A stretch of 64,000 nt of DNA. Source: Linnemannia elongata. Taxonomy: Eukaryota; Mortierellomycota; Mortierellomycetes; Mortierellales; Mortierellaceae. Made by a program: the position numbers and the translations under genes. This document shows positions 1 through 10,391 of the stretch, one piece after another; the first letter of the stretch is position 1; every line of letters begins with the position of its first letter. The stretch is taken from contig JAXBDG010000017.1 of assembly GCA_036320915.1 (NCBI GenBank), positions 558,001-622,000 on the forward strand, read 5' to 3'. The notes beneath the pieces are model-generated. The model had not been told where the DNA came from. It saw only the letters and a list, made by a program, of their open reading frames with translations, and did not search any database.

Positions 1-1660
1 TGTAGCGCAAGTTCAACGTGGTCAGAGTTGAGTTGGTTTTGAGTAACACTGACAGCGCCTGAGCTCCGTTGGGTCCGATTGCGTTGTCCTCCAAGAGCAA
101 AGTGGTCAGAGTCGAGTTGGTATTCAACGCCTCAGACAACGCCTGAGCTCCATCGTTTCCGATCATGTTGTATTCCAAGTTCAAAGCCGTTAGAGTCACG
201 TTGATCCTGAGTGCCTTGGACAATGCCTGAGCTCCCTCAGGTCCGATCGAGTTGCCAGTCAAATTCAAAGTGGTCAGAGCTGAGTTGGACTTGAGCGCCT
301 CAGACAATGCCTGGGCTCCGTTTTCTATGATCGAATTCGAGGATAAGTCCAGCGTGGTCAGAGTCGAGTTGGTCTTGAGTGCCACAGAGAGCGCCTGAGC
401 TCCATCAGGTCCGATCTCGTCACGGTGCAAGTGCAAAGTGGTCAGAGTCGAGTTGGTCTTGAGTGCCTCGGACAGTGCCTGAGCCCCGTCGTCTTCGATT
501 GAGTTCTTGGACAAGTCCAAAGTAGTCAGAGTCGAGTTATTCTTGAGTGCCTCAGACAGCGCCTGAGCTCCGTTGGATCCGATGTCGTTGTCATCCAAGG
601 TCAAAGTGGTCAGAGTTGAGTTGATCTTGAGTGCTTCGGACAGCACCTGAGCTCCGTATTCTCCGAACGAGTTGATGGACAAGCTCAGAGTGGTCAGAGT
701 CGAGTTGTTCTTGAGTGCCTCAGACAGCGCCTGAGCTCCGTTGGAACCGATGTCGTTGTCCTCCAAGTTCAACGTGGTCATAGTCGAGTTGGCCTTGAGT
801 GCGTCCGACAGCGCCTGAGCTCCGTTGGGTCCGATCGAGTTGCTCCCCAAATTCAACATAGTCAGAGTCGAGTTGGTCTTCAGCGCCTCTGACAGCGCCT
901 GAGCTCCATCGGGTCCGATTGAGTTGTCCCTCAAGATCAAAGTGGTCAGAGTCGAGTTGTTCTTGAGTGCCGCAGACAGCGCCTGAGCTCCGTTGGATCC
1001 GATGCCGTTTTCATTCAGGTTCAACGTGGTCAGAGTAGAGTTGATCTTGAGTGCCTCGGACAGCGCCTGGGCTCCATGGGATCTGATCGAGTTGTATCGT
1101 ACGTTCAAAGTCGTCAGAGTCGAGTTATCCCTTAGTGCCTCAGACAGCGCCTGAGCTCCGTCGGGTCCGACCGAGTTGATATTCAAGTTCAAAGTGAACA
1201 GAGCCGAGTTGATCTTGAGTGCCTCCGACAGCGCTTGAGCTCCCTCGGGTCCGATCGAGTTCCAGCCAAGGTCCAAAGTGGTCAGGGTCGAGTTGTTCTT
1301 GAGTGCCTCGGACAGCGCTTGGGCTCCGTTGTCTCCGATCGAGTTGCTCTCCAAGTCCAACGTGGTTAAAATCGTGTTGGCCATAACGCTAGAAACCACT
1401 TGGTCTCGTGAAGATGTCGTTGGTAGGTTGTCATAGACGGAGCTCTCAATCACCAGGCGTCGTACAAGGTGCTTGTTTCGCTCAAAAGATTCCATGCTGA
1501 GGCCATGTTTCGACAATACGACAGACTTGTAGAGTAGCGGAGTAAAGGAGTCGTTCCAATCCTGGCATACACACGCACAGGATGCGAGGTCGTTGAGACG
1601 GAGGCTGTTGGCAATTCCTGAGCATATCTCAGGTAAATCGAGGGGATGTGTTTGGGACAT
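1..1660 (-). CDS. F-box-like/RNI-type LRR protein, copy A (3' end outside window)
   Basis: The frame is open from the ATG at 1660 to the left edge, about 553 codons with no stop seen. It starts with the family F-box-like head (MSQTHPLDLPEI, then the SCACVCQDWNDSFTP block), a linker, and at least 16 full 28-residue repeats plus a partial one. The repeat consensus is NSTLTTLxLxxNSIGxxGAQ followed by ALSEALK. Proteins of this design can act as SCF ubiquitin-ligase receptors; substrate and role here are unknown. It is divergent from copy B over a 1.4 kb spacer. Directly upstream of the ATG the frame stays open and encodes about 30 hydrophobic residues, but I see no ATG there. The F-box is recognised by pattern, not by a profile search. 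Confidence 0.9.
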   Translation of the reverse strand, partial: MSQTHPLDLPEICSGIANSLRLNDLASCACVCQDWNDSFTPLLYKSVVLSKHGLSMESFERNKHLVRRLVIESSVYDNLPTTSSRDQVVSSVMANTILTTLDLESNSIGDNGAQALSEALKNNSTLTTLDLGWNSIGPEGAQALSEALKINSALFTLNLNINSVGPDGAQALSEALRDNSTLTTLNVRYNSIRSHGAQALSEALKINSTLTTLNLNENGIGSNGAQALSAALKNNSTLTTLILRDNSIGPDGAQALSEALKTNSTLTMLNLGSNSIGPNGAQALSDALKANSTMTTLNLEDNDIGSNGAQALSEALKNNSTLTTLSLSINSFGEYGAQVLSEALKINSTLTTLTLDDNDIGSNGAQALSEALKNNSTLTTLDLSKNSIEDDGAQALSEALKTNSTLTTLHLHRDEIGPDGAQALSVALKTNSTLTTLDLSSNSIIENGAQALSEALKSNSALTTLNLTGNSIGPEGAQALSKALRINVTLTALNLEYNMIGNDGAQALSEALNTNSTLTTLLLEDNAIGPNGAQALSVLLKTNSTLTTLNLRY

Positions 1661-3044
1661 CTTATTTGTAAGGAAGAACGTGGCAAGCGTTATGGGAATG
1701 ATGAGGAGGACAGCGATGATGAGGTTGTAGTGGGATGCGATAACGATGTAGAATGAGGAAAAGGAAGATTCAAGGAAAAAGGAACGAAATGAAAAGGATG
1801 AAAGTGTTAATCGGCGAGATCCCTTTTCGACTTGGGTGCATTCAGAAGTGTTACAATGAAAGTTGTAAAGGAAAGAATGGGAAAGATGGCTGAGATTTCT
1901 ATGTTACTAAAGGTTTCACTTGGTATCAAACAAGCACAAAGAGCCAGGTACACCCTTCTTAACCAGAAAGCGAGAATCACAACCCACCGAAGCATAGTCT
2001 TGCTACCGTGGTCTCCCGATCAATAGGGACAAATGACTACTCTCTTGAAGGCGACATGCTAAGTCACAGATGCCTCGATGGGCACACATGACAAGTTGGC
2101 ATAATCGTTCCAAACACAGGGCGTTTGATATTGATAGAGTGGTGGAGGTACGAAGGTACTTTTTTTGTGGCTTATTTCGAGGCGTTGCAGAATCAGGGGT
2201 TCCAGACCAAAGGATAGAGTGATCGTTGCACTTTTATCATGGTTGCAAATTAAGTTGAGGTATCGTGTTCTCGTGCTTACAAAATAATACCGAAATAAAA
2301 GAAATCAGCTAACATGGTCAAGTGCAAAGTGTCCCTTGAAAGGACAAGGAGCAATGACCCATATCGCGCTACCTTATTCTACATAAGCGCAATATCTAAC
2401 TTAGGTGCTTTGCTTTTGCTTAACCATAAGGTGTACGAACACATATTTCAGTAGAAATAGTAGAGGCGACAGTAAGCAAAGCAAAATGCGGTAAAATGTC
2501 ACCGGGTAAAGCAACAGACAGTGAAGTGAGAGATGGCAATGCAACAATGATGGCAAGGTAAAGGGATGGTGGCAAAGTGAAGGAATGATGGCAAAGTAAA
2601 GTAATGATGGCAAGCATTCTGTGAGTGATCAGTCGACAGGTACCCTTGCCTTTCTCCTCAGTTCCCCTGAAATCTTCTTTGTGCAACAACTTCATCCCAT
2701 TCCTTTTCAACTTATACACGACAAATTGTGTTGCTCCTTCTGCCCTTTCTCCTATTCTCTCCATTTGTAAACTGTATACCAAGGCAGTGGCTTTCTTTGT
2801 AGCAGTTCTGAACATCCCAATTCGAATAAGGAGCCCGCCGAACATAACTGCCATCCTTTTCATTTCATTCCTTCTTCCTTACCTCTTCTTCCTTACCTCT
2901 TCCCTCCTTCCTTACCTCTTCCCCTCCTTCCTTACCTCTTCATTTTCCCCACTCCTACCCTCGTTGTCGCACCTCTCTGTTTCCTCATCATAAGTGTATT
3001 AGTTATCATCCCCGTCGACATTCGTCACAGTCTTCCTTTTGAAT
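1661..3044. promoter_or_regulatory. Divergent promoter region between copies A and B
   Basis: This is a gene-free spacer between two head-to-head F-box/LRR genes. On the B side it carries the family block GTTCCCCTGAAATCTTC at 2661-2677. The same block precedes C (10069), F (17209), H (23497), J (57645, minus) and L (60247), about 300-400 bp before each ATG. Further upstream, around 2360-2480, the sequence matches the region upstream of C at about 9795-9920. Large parts are pyrimidine-rich on the B strand. A bidirectional promoter is inferred from gene orientation and conservation. Confidence 0.6.
2870..2943. repeat. Short tandem repeat, unit near TTCCTTACCTCTTC
   Basis: Four to five imperfect 13-18 bp units lie in the leader of copy B. 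The matching leaders of C, F and H carry only one or two units, so this copy has expanded locally. Confidence 0.8.
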
Positions 3045-4376
3045 ATGATATCCCAGACACATACCCTCGATTTACCTGAGATTCGCTCGAGAATAGCCAG
3101 CAATCTTGGTCGCAAAGACCTCGCGTCCTGCGCGCGTGTATGCCAGGATTGGAATGACACTTTTACTCCGCTACTCTACAAGTCTGTCGTATTGTCGAAA
3201 CATGGCCTCAGCATGGAATCTTTTGAGAGAAACAGGCATCATATACGACACCTGGTGATTGAGAGCTCTGCCTATGAAAAACTATCATCGACATCTTCAC
3301 GAGACCATTTCGTTTCTAGAGTCATGGCCAACACAACTTTGACCACTTTGGAATTAAAAAGATTCCCTATCCAATACAACGAAGTTCAGGCGCTGTCAGA
3401 GGCACTCAGCAACAACTCAACTTTGACCACCTTAGACTTGTCAAGTAACTCGATCGGACCCAACGGAGCTCAGTCGCTGTCCGAGGCAATCAAGACCAAC
3501 TCGACTCTGACCACTTTGGACATGTCCAGTAACTTGATCAGAGACGATGGAGCTCAGGCGCTGTCTGAGGCACTCAAGATCAACTCGACTCTGACTACTT
3601 TGAGCGTGTACAACAACTCGATCGGAGACAGCGGAACTCAGGCGCTGTCAGAGGCACTCAAAACCAACTCAACTCTGACCACTTTAGACTTGTCCAGCAA
3701 CTCAATCGGAGACGATGGAGCTCAGGCGCTGTCCAAGGCACTCAAGACCAACTCGACTCTGACCACTTTGGCGTTGTATTACAACTCGATCAAATCCAAC
3801 GGAGCGCGGGCGCTTTCTGACGCACTCAAAACCAACTCGACTATAATCACTTTGAACTTGGAGGCTAACTCGATCGGACCTAGCGGAGCTCAGGCGCTGT
3901 CTGAGGCACTCAAGTCCAACTCGATTCTCGCCGCTTTGAACTTGCGGGGCAACTCAATCGGACCCTATGGAGCCCAGGCGCTGTCTGAGACACTGAAGAA
4001 CAACTCGACTCTGACCACTTTGAACTTGGAGGAGAACTCGATCGGACGCGATGGAGCCGAGGCGCTGTCCAACGCGCTCAAGATCAACTCGACTCTGACT
4101 ACTTTAAACTTACGATACAACTCGTTCGGAGACAACGGAGCGCAGGTGGTGTCTGAGGCACTCAAGTCCAACTCAACTCTGATCACATTGGACTTGGCCA
4201 ACAATTCGATCGAAGATAGAGGAGCCCAGGCGCTGTCCGAGGCACTCAAGGTCAACTCGACTTTGACCACTTTGGACTTCCGCCGCAACTTTATCGGACG
4301 CGACGCAGTCCAGGTGCTGTCCGAAGCACTTAAAACTAACCGGACTGTGACCAATATGGGCGTCTTAATTTGGTGA
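3045..4376 (+). CDS. F-box-like/RNI-type LRR protein, copy B
   Basis: The product is 443 residues from the first ATG. Residues 1 to about 70 hold the F-box-like head (ISQTHTLDLPEIRSRIASNL, then CARVCQDWNDTFTP). A linker with ESFERNRHHIRHLVIE follows, then 12 LRR units of 28 residues and a short cap ending GVLIW. The first unit is atypical (ELKRFPIQYNEVQALSEAL) and is shared with C and F, which marks these three as close relatives. The head and several units are nearly the same as in C. By analogy it could recruit substrates to an SCF ubiquitin ligase; this is inferred from architecture only. No intron is needed. A long antisense open frame over the last repeats is a by-product of the 84-nt periodicity. 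Confidence 0.92.
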   Translation: MISQTHTLDLPEIRSRIASNLGRKDLASCARVCQDWNDTFTPLLYKSVVLSKHGLSMESFERNRHHIRHLVIESSAYEKLSSTSSRDHFVSRVMANTTLTTLELKRFPIQYNEVQALSEALSNNSTLTTLDLSSNSIGPNGAQSLSEAIKTNSTLTTLDMSSNLIRDDGAQALSEALKINSTLTTLSVYNNSIGDSGTQALSEALKTNSTLTTLDLSSNSIGDDGAQALSKALKTNSTLTTLALYYNSIKSNGARALSDALKTNSTIITLNLEANSIGPSGAQALSEALKSNSILAALNLRGNSIGPYGAQALSETLKNNSTLTTLNLEENSIGRDGAEALSNALKINSTLTTLNLRYNSFGDNGAQVVSEALKSNSTLITLDLANNSIEDRGAQALSEALKVNSTLTTLDFRRNFIGRDAVQVLSEALKTNRTVTNMGVLIW

Positions 4377-5160
4377 CCATCCATATTTTATCAAGAGTGA
4401 TGAAGACAGTGACAGTATGTATATCTTATAGCCATATCAGTAAAGATCCTCCACCTTCCGAACCTTTTCATATCCTACTCCAAGGGTACCACAGCATGAC
4501 CTTCCTAGTTCTTTTTTTGTATCGTTTTCTTCTAAACTGTACAATTGATTTCTTTTTCTGCCAAAGACCTCTTTTTCTTTGTTCACAAGTAAACGTCAAT
4601 TTAATATGACGGTGGCTGAGCAAAGTCTTCACAGAACACAGGCTGACCGTTTAGCATCGCTGAAAGGAGGGGGTTTTCCAGTCAAGACACATTGGCGATC
4701 CGATGATTTTTTTTCTTCTTGGGGGAGTCATTCTTTCTCTCTCAGTTCTTCTTTTCTTTTGATACTTCTCCATGCTGAACTCGACGATGTAAGGGTCTCG
4801 GTTGTAGGGAAAGAAAATTTTCCTTTACAACAACTTCATCTCATTCTTTTTTCTTTATATGGTAGGTCGGTGAACAATCCGATCGAAAGTCCATGAGAGA
4901 GGTTCTTTTTCTCTATTCTCTCTTTGCGATGGTAACATGAAGCATGGAGGGAGGATGAGGGATAGAAATAGGGTGAAGAATGGATAGGATCGTCTACGCC
5001 AATCTTGGAGGACGGAGAGTTTGAAGGAACAGGAGCGAAAGGAGTGGTAATCAAAACAAAGCTCCTTTTTTTCTTATAACTAGGCAAAATAGAACAAAAA
5101 AATGATGCAAAGAAACGCTGTGTAAAAAAATGAGGGGAGAGGGGGAAATTTATCAGTTAG
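4377..5160 (+). other. 3' flank of copy B (family type 1 flank)
   Basis: Starting right after the stop, the sequence GACCATCCATATTTTATC and the following several hundred bases match the flanks after C (11826), F (19215) and H (25566), and in inverted form those after D, G and J. This includes a block with ACAAGTAAACGTCAAT and a block with TTCTTCTTGGGG. The duplicated unit therefore extends well beyond the coding region. No gene is seen. Confidence 0.7.
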
Positions 5161-5640
5161 CTCACTGTCTGCCTGTGGACTCCCACCTCAAGGACCTACA
5201 GTCCAGGGCACACCGCGAGGAGGTCGCAAGCCGGGTACCCCAAGGTTGGTAGTTCGATAGTTTTAAAAAAGAAATCAAAAAGCATGCCCTCAATTGTTCC
5301 AATGCCACTATAAAAATAACCGATATTGGACACTTGCAGCAGGTGTCATTAGACTTGGAGCATGTTTCATCGTCCGCAATGCTTTGTGCCTTCAGTTGCC
5401 TCAATGCCATGCCAACAAGAAAAGCCGATAGTGGAAGGTGCGTCAGACTTGGAGCAAGTCCCATCAGACTTTTAACCAAATTCATCATCCGCAACGTTTT
5501 GTGCCCTCAGTTGCCTAAGTACCACGCCAACAAAGAAAGGCCGATCGTGGAGACTGCGTCAAACCTCAGTTTGAGTGTTTTGATAGGTCAATTGAGCCGC
5601 GTCCCCATACAACACAAATTTATCCCTCGACCCAACAGTA
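5161..5640 (+). pseudogene. Decayed coding frame with internal ~110-bp repeats, unrecognised
   Basis: One plus-strand frame is almost continuous from about 5165 to 5717, with one early stop near 5253. It begins with protein-like codons reading SHLKDLQSRAHREEVASRV. From about 5284 it holds roughly 2.7 imperfect copies of a 105-115 bp unit containing CCCTCAGTTGCC and GCCAACAAGAAA, followed by CCGATNGTGGA. The product is not recognised. It could be the relic of a repeat protein or of a transposon gene. Codon bias and frame continuity suggest former coding; this is weak evidence. Confidence 0.3.
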
Positions 5641-5755
5641 GCCCGCGATGTCATAGTGAGCCCTCAGATTGCCGTATTAGCCCTCAGTATCCCATGTTAG
5701 CCCTCAGAATTCCATAATAACCCTCAGAATCCCATATAGCCCGCGACCCCATCCT
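5641..5755. repeat. Minisatellite, ~20-bp unit AGCCCTCAGNATCCCATATT
   Basis: About five imperfect 19-21 bp units follow each other, each with CCCTCAG. The array is flanked on both sides by the variant GCCCGCGA. No coding role is apparent. Confidence 0.75.
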
Positions 5756-7145
5756 AAAAAAAAGAATAAGATTAGCACCCCCATAACGTCTTCCTCCAAC
5801 AGCATACGCCAGAGCTGGGAGGGCCAGACGCCCCCCAAGGCCACCACCATGCCGGCGCACCCACTCCCTTGACATGCCCACAGGCCGATGAACATGTCAA
5901 GCCGGGCTTACGGACACTTAGGTATGAGGGGGAGGGGGGTCTTGACTCCTCTTGACCCCGTCTTGGCACCTCCTTGTCACTAAAATGATATGAAGACAAG
6001 GAAATTTTTTGATTAGCTAAAAGCCATGCGCCACCAAAATTGTGTGCAGATGTTCCTGAATATTGATGGTTAATCACTGATCAGCTGAAATGATGTAATC
6101 AATGGCGATCAGTTCAACGCGAAGTAAGCGGGAGAGTGTGGGGAAGCAGAGTGTGGGGGAAGGGAGAGAGAAGGAAATGAAAGGGAACGAAGCAACAACA
6201 ACGCGGACACGCACTCCCCACAGGGAAACGCAAAGAAAGGGGGCGAAGACTGAAAAAAAAGAGAGGGGAAGAGTGGAACATTGCCACGCATGAGCACCTT
6301 CTTTTGCTTTCGTATTGCTTGAAGGGGAGCGGAGAGGAAAGGAAGGGAGAGGGAGAGGAAGGGGACGGAAGGGAAGTGTTATCGTACCAGATGTCCCATA
6401 GCCAGGGAATATGGCCCAAAGCGGTAGAGTCAGGTGTGAGGAGGAGGATCTCGACTCGACTCACCCTTTCATCTCGGTAGATCCAAGTCTCAGGGTGAGG
6501 AGGGGGTCAGTCCCTCGCAGCACCCTCACACATCACATCACAATAACAATATGGATGACAATAATTAAAAATCACTGATGATCAGTACAGAGTACACGCG
6601 ACTCAATTTGTCGGTAGGTGTTTCTGATCAATTTTGATCCGTGTGAGAACAACGTAACGATGTGGGGACATCACTTAAAAAGGAGGCGGATGAGCGTGGG
6701 ATCCGTATAGTTGTGTAAAGGAACGTACAAAGCAACGCGGACTCAAGATACACACACACAGAAACACAAGGAGGGAATAAACAAAGAACGAAAAACAAAA
6801 GCAAACACACACCCTCGCAAAAACGAGAAAGAATCCAAAGATAGGAGAAGGAGGATCGAAGCAGTTACTCAAAAAAAAAAAAAAAAAAAAAAAAAAACGC
6901 AAGCGCAAACGCGCTCTCACACACGAACAACAAGAAAAGGAACGATGGACGGGAAAGGCAAGGTGGCAAAGGAGATGCAACGACAAGCGTAAGCACACAC
7001 ACGCACACCCTCAGTCGTTTCTTTGGTTAGTCGAGAAGGAAGGGGGGTGGGGAGAGAAAGAAGTTAGTTATCTTACCAGGTGTCCCATAGCCAGGGAGCG
7101 GGGTCCAAACGGTAGAGCTGGTGCCAAGAGGAGGGCCAAAGAGGA
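5756..7145. repeat. Low-complexity region with two diverged copies of a ~450-bp block
   Basis: Two purine-rich segments, about 6100-6460 and about 6690-7145, share several landmarks in order. Each has an AACGCGGAC motif, then G/A-rich DNA, then GTCCCATAGCCAGGG followed by a CGGTAGAG box. Read on the minus strand, each CCCATAGCCAGGG copy lies next to a GGTAAG- or GGTACG-like sequence, as an exon end would. No open frame of note spans them. I see no gene in 5756-6100. Confidence 0.4.
6871..6897. repeat. Poly(A) tract, 27 nt
   Basis: This is an uninterrupted A run inside the second low-complexity block. An adjoining open frame made of lysines is an artefact of it. Confidence 0.95.
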
Positions 7146-7790
7146 GTGAAGAAAAGAAAAAGAAAAAGAAAACATAAGTTTTTGGCGAGAAGAACAACTT
7201 TTATACCTCCCATGGCACGTGTACATCAACAATGACGATCTTTTCCCCCCTTCACCTTCGCGTTCCCGCGTTTATATCAACCCAAAACCTCCTTTCCGTC
7301 TTTATCAGCATACAGGAATCTGTACGGATAAAGCAAGGACGCCACTGTATTTTACGATCCCCCAATTTAGGTTCAGGGGAAAGAAATGTAAACCCTCCCG
7401 AAGGTCTTTTGTAGCTCTTGTTGCTGACGGGTCTAACTGAGGTGAGAGGTTGATACGCGCTTTAGGGGTGGTGGAGACAAGGAAACGTGCGGAGGTACCA
7501 TTGCAATCAAATTATATATGCCTGCAACAATAGATATTTGATCAGTGACGAATGCTTTTACGTGTTTGATCAATTTCCCGAGTACTCGCGCACTGGAAAA
7601 AAAAAAAAGAAAAAAAAAAGAGGAAACGAGGAAACGGTTGAAGTCCCCTCTCTTTTCGTTTTCTTTCTTTCCTTATCCTCTCACCCTCCTTTCGCACTTT
7701 CAGGAGACATAACAACATTCTTCACCGCCACTGCCACCGCCACCAGATGCTCAAACAGCAACAATCAGCTCTTAGCCTTACCCTCACCAC
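7146..7790. other. Gene-free A/T- and CT-rich stretch
   Basis: Short overlapping frames exist here, but none shows protein-like codon use or a domain. A-rich interrupted runs lie at about 7591-7620. Confidence 0.5.
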
Positions 7791-7796
7791 GTCAAC

Positions 7797-8700
7797 TGTT
7801 ACACCGTAGCCGATATGGAGTCCTCGTCCCCTGCTTTCCCAGGGCAAGATCGCAGGTCGACCAACATACTTTGGTTGAGTGCCGTTTGAGGAGTGTACAG
7901 CATCGGACTGACCTTGTTGATAAGCGCAAGCAAATCGTCTTGTTTGTTACGGTACCAATGCAGACCGACCTTAGCGTACTAATCGACCATGAACTGTTAG
8001 ATTAGGCGACCAAACCTAAGCAGGTAACATCGACGATCTGTTGGGGAGTTTGTTCGCATAAAACTCCCGACAAGACACCCAGCTGCTTTCTCCTCAGATT
8101 CACCGAGAGGGTCTTTGTTAGGCGTGAAGTCCGTCTCGAGCTCGTGAGTCTCGTGTGTTGGCGGATCACACGTCTTTGATTATAAGCAATAAATTTAGCC
8201 GACACATAATAATTGCTTAGGACTGGAGCGGGTAGAGTTGAGAGGCCGGTGATGAGGGAATTGTATTGTGGGTTTTTTATGAAAAGAGATGAAAGGTTCG
8301 AGTTGTTGTGAGTGTGGGAGAGAAAAGTGTGTTGTGTTATGGCTGGAAAATGAGAAAAGGAACCGGTACGGATGTCGATGTTGAATGGGAGAGGAGATTC
8401 TTTGGGATTGATCTTGAAGTAAGTCTGGTAGGTTTATCCTTGCAATCCAGTTGGGAAGATAAGTACATAGTAGAGTGAGTCGTACGAAAGGTTGGATCCT
8501 TGAGGCGAATGAAAGAGTCCTTGTTGTCCGCGGTGTAGGTCACCAGAATAACGTCTCTTTCACGAATGAAGGTATCTCCAAACCCTGGGAGTAAGGCCGC
8601 ACTCTCAGTTGAACTTGGCATATCGTATTGATACCTTCGCTTGCCGTTGTTGTCGTTGATATTTCCCCGGATAATAAAGGTGAGGTCGGAGATGGTTGCT
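7797..8700 (-). mobile_element. Decayed Helitron helicase-like gene fragment
   Basis: Minus-strand translation gives pieces of the Helitron helicase-like region in the right order. At about 8680-8480: RRYQYDMPSSTESAALLPG, then IRERDVILVTYT. After a frameshift near 8480: YDSLYYVLIFPTG, matching the family pattern HPxYDPLxYxLLFPxGxxG. After a gap, at about 8050-7900: LRFGRLI, stop, QFMVD, stop, YAKVGLHWYRNKQ, matching the family segment GRLFQQYxVDAYAKVE. Two in-frame stops and at least one frameshift make it inactive. No Rep catalytic motif or terminal hairpin was found. The assignment rests on remembered family patterns, not an alignment. Confidence 0.55.
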
Positions 8701-9789
8701 GTTGAGACGAGCGTAATCTCCCTTCACAGCTGCACCTACTTCTCCCCACCATGCTTCACCTTCCCTCCGCCAAAATTTGCATTGAGCAATGTCCTCCCTA
8801 CATCGTCAATTCTTGTGAACATATAAAGTTGGGTACCTTTATTTCATATCAAGCAGCAAGGAGAAGAAACAAGCAACTGTAGATCACTATCGTGCACAAA
8901 GTAAAACACCACATCGTCAACGGCCAGCGTAAATGATACTGACTAAAGTGCAAAACTTCTTCTGAATATTGAGCACCCGCCGTATGAAATCGCTTTCTAC
9001 CAGATCCTGTTGTGGATCTCAAGGCTCGATATCAAGCACAACTCGTCCTAAGATGTCCTGTTCCAGCAATGTCAATGCAAGTCTATGATCTCGCATCAAT
9101 GATTCATCGCATCAAAGCAAGAACTTTGCTCCTCTTCACTCTCCTGCCTCAGTGATTCACATCACTTCATGGCCAGCTCAATCAGGCCTTTCTCTTATTC
9201 TATGTAAGCTTCGCCAGCATTATTATCTACTGACTTCATCAAAACATCATCCTCCTAACGTACTCGCAAGTAGTACCTTTCTTGTCACCACCCGCTTCAC
9301 CATGCTTAAATTCCACCCCGTCAGCACAGGAGGAATTTGGAGCTTGTTGACCTCGTGAGCATGCAGGTTGAGCGGAGTGAGCGTCCAAATCAACGGCTGG
9401 CATATTGTGTTAATGGTATGAAAGAAGGAGAGGCCGAGCCAGGGTAATGAGGGATGTTTGAATGGGTGGTAATGAAAAAGGTGATAATAATAGCTGCTCA
9501 AAAGAAAGCAATACAAGCAGAAGGGCAAGAGGGAGGGGAGAGAGGGTAAGAGACCTCCAGTCCAGGTGAGGGATGATGGGTGGTAATGAGTGAGGAAATG
9601 ATAGCCGTTAAAAGAATTACGACAAAAAAGGAGCGGGTAGGATGAAGGGGTGAGGAGAAAATTCCTCTGCCGCATGAAAGCAAACAGCAGAAGGTAGTGC
9701 GGTGTAAGGTCGTAAAATCGTTTATCACGTGAAGCACTAAGTGACTGTCTATCAGATAGCGGCCCAAGTAGAGGTGTTGATTGATTGCA
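8701..9789. other. Gene-free stretch, nothing recognised
   Basis: Only short frames occur, on both strands, without domain features. It may include more degraded transposon sequence, but I cannot show it. Confidence 0.4.
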
Positions 9790-10391
9790 AAAGAACCATA
9801 TCGCGTTACGTTATTCTAAATCAGTGCAATATCTATATTGCTCAGCCATAAAGTGTACGAAGACATATTTCGGTAGAAATAGTAGAGGCGACAGTATGCG
9901 ACGCAAAATGTGGTAAAAAGTCACTAGGTAAAGCAACAAAGCAGCAGCAGGGTGACAAGCTGGTAAGCAACAAACAGTAAAGTGAGAGCTTCAGATGGCA
10001 AAGCAAAGGAATGGTGGCAAAGCACTCTGTGAGTCATAGGTTGACAGGTACCCTTGACTTACTCCTCAGTTCCCCTGAAATCTTCTTTGTGCAACAATAT
10101 CCATCAACTTCATCCCACTCCTTTTCACCTTATACTCGACATATTGCGTTGCTCCTTCTGCCTTTTCTCCTATCCTCTCCATTTGTTAACTGTATACCAG
10201 AGCAGTGGCTTTCTTTGTAACAATTCTGAACATCCCAATTCAAAAGAGGAACTCGCCGAACGTCACTGCCATCCTTCTCATTTCATTCCTTCTTCCTTAC
10301 CTCTTTCTTTTTCCCCATCCCTACATTGTAATCGCACCATTCTGCTGCCTCGCCACTACTGTCCTCGTCTTCATTCCCGTCAACATTCGTC
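9790..10391 (+). promoter_or_regulatory. Promoter/leader region of copy C
   Basis: From about 9795 the sequence aligns by eye with the region upstream of copy B starting near 2360, and it continues to the ATG. It contains the family block GTTCCCCTGAAATCTTC at 10069-10085 and a pyrimidine-rich leader. An out-of-frame hydrophobic frame overlaps the start. Confidence 0.55.

Noticed and set aside
3400..4330. CRISPR-like array
   Set aside because: Regular spacing is due to coding 84-nt LRR units, not identical short repeats with unique spacers; the genome is eukaryotic.
3965..4384. Long antisense open frames over LRR arrays (also at 10751-11056, 11312-11737, 18476-18688, 52-57 kb and others)
   Set aside because: They follow from the 84-nt periodicity and codon choice of the sense repeats; they carry no start or domain and appear in every copy.
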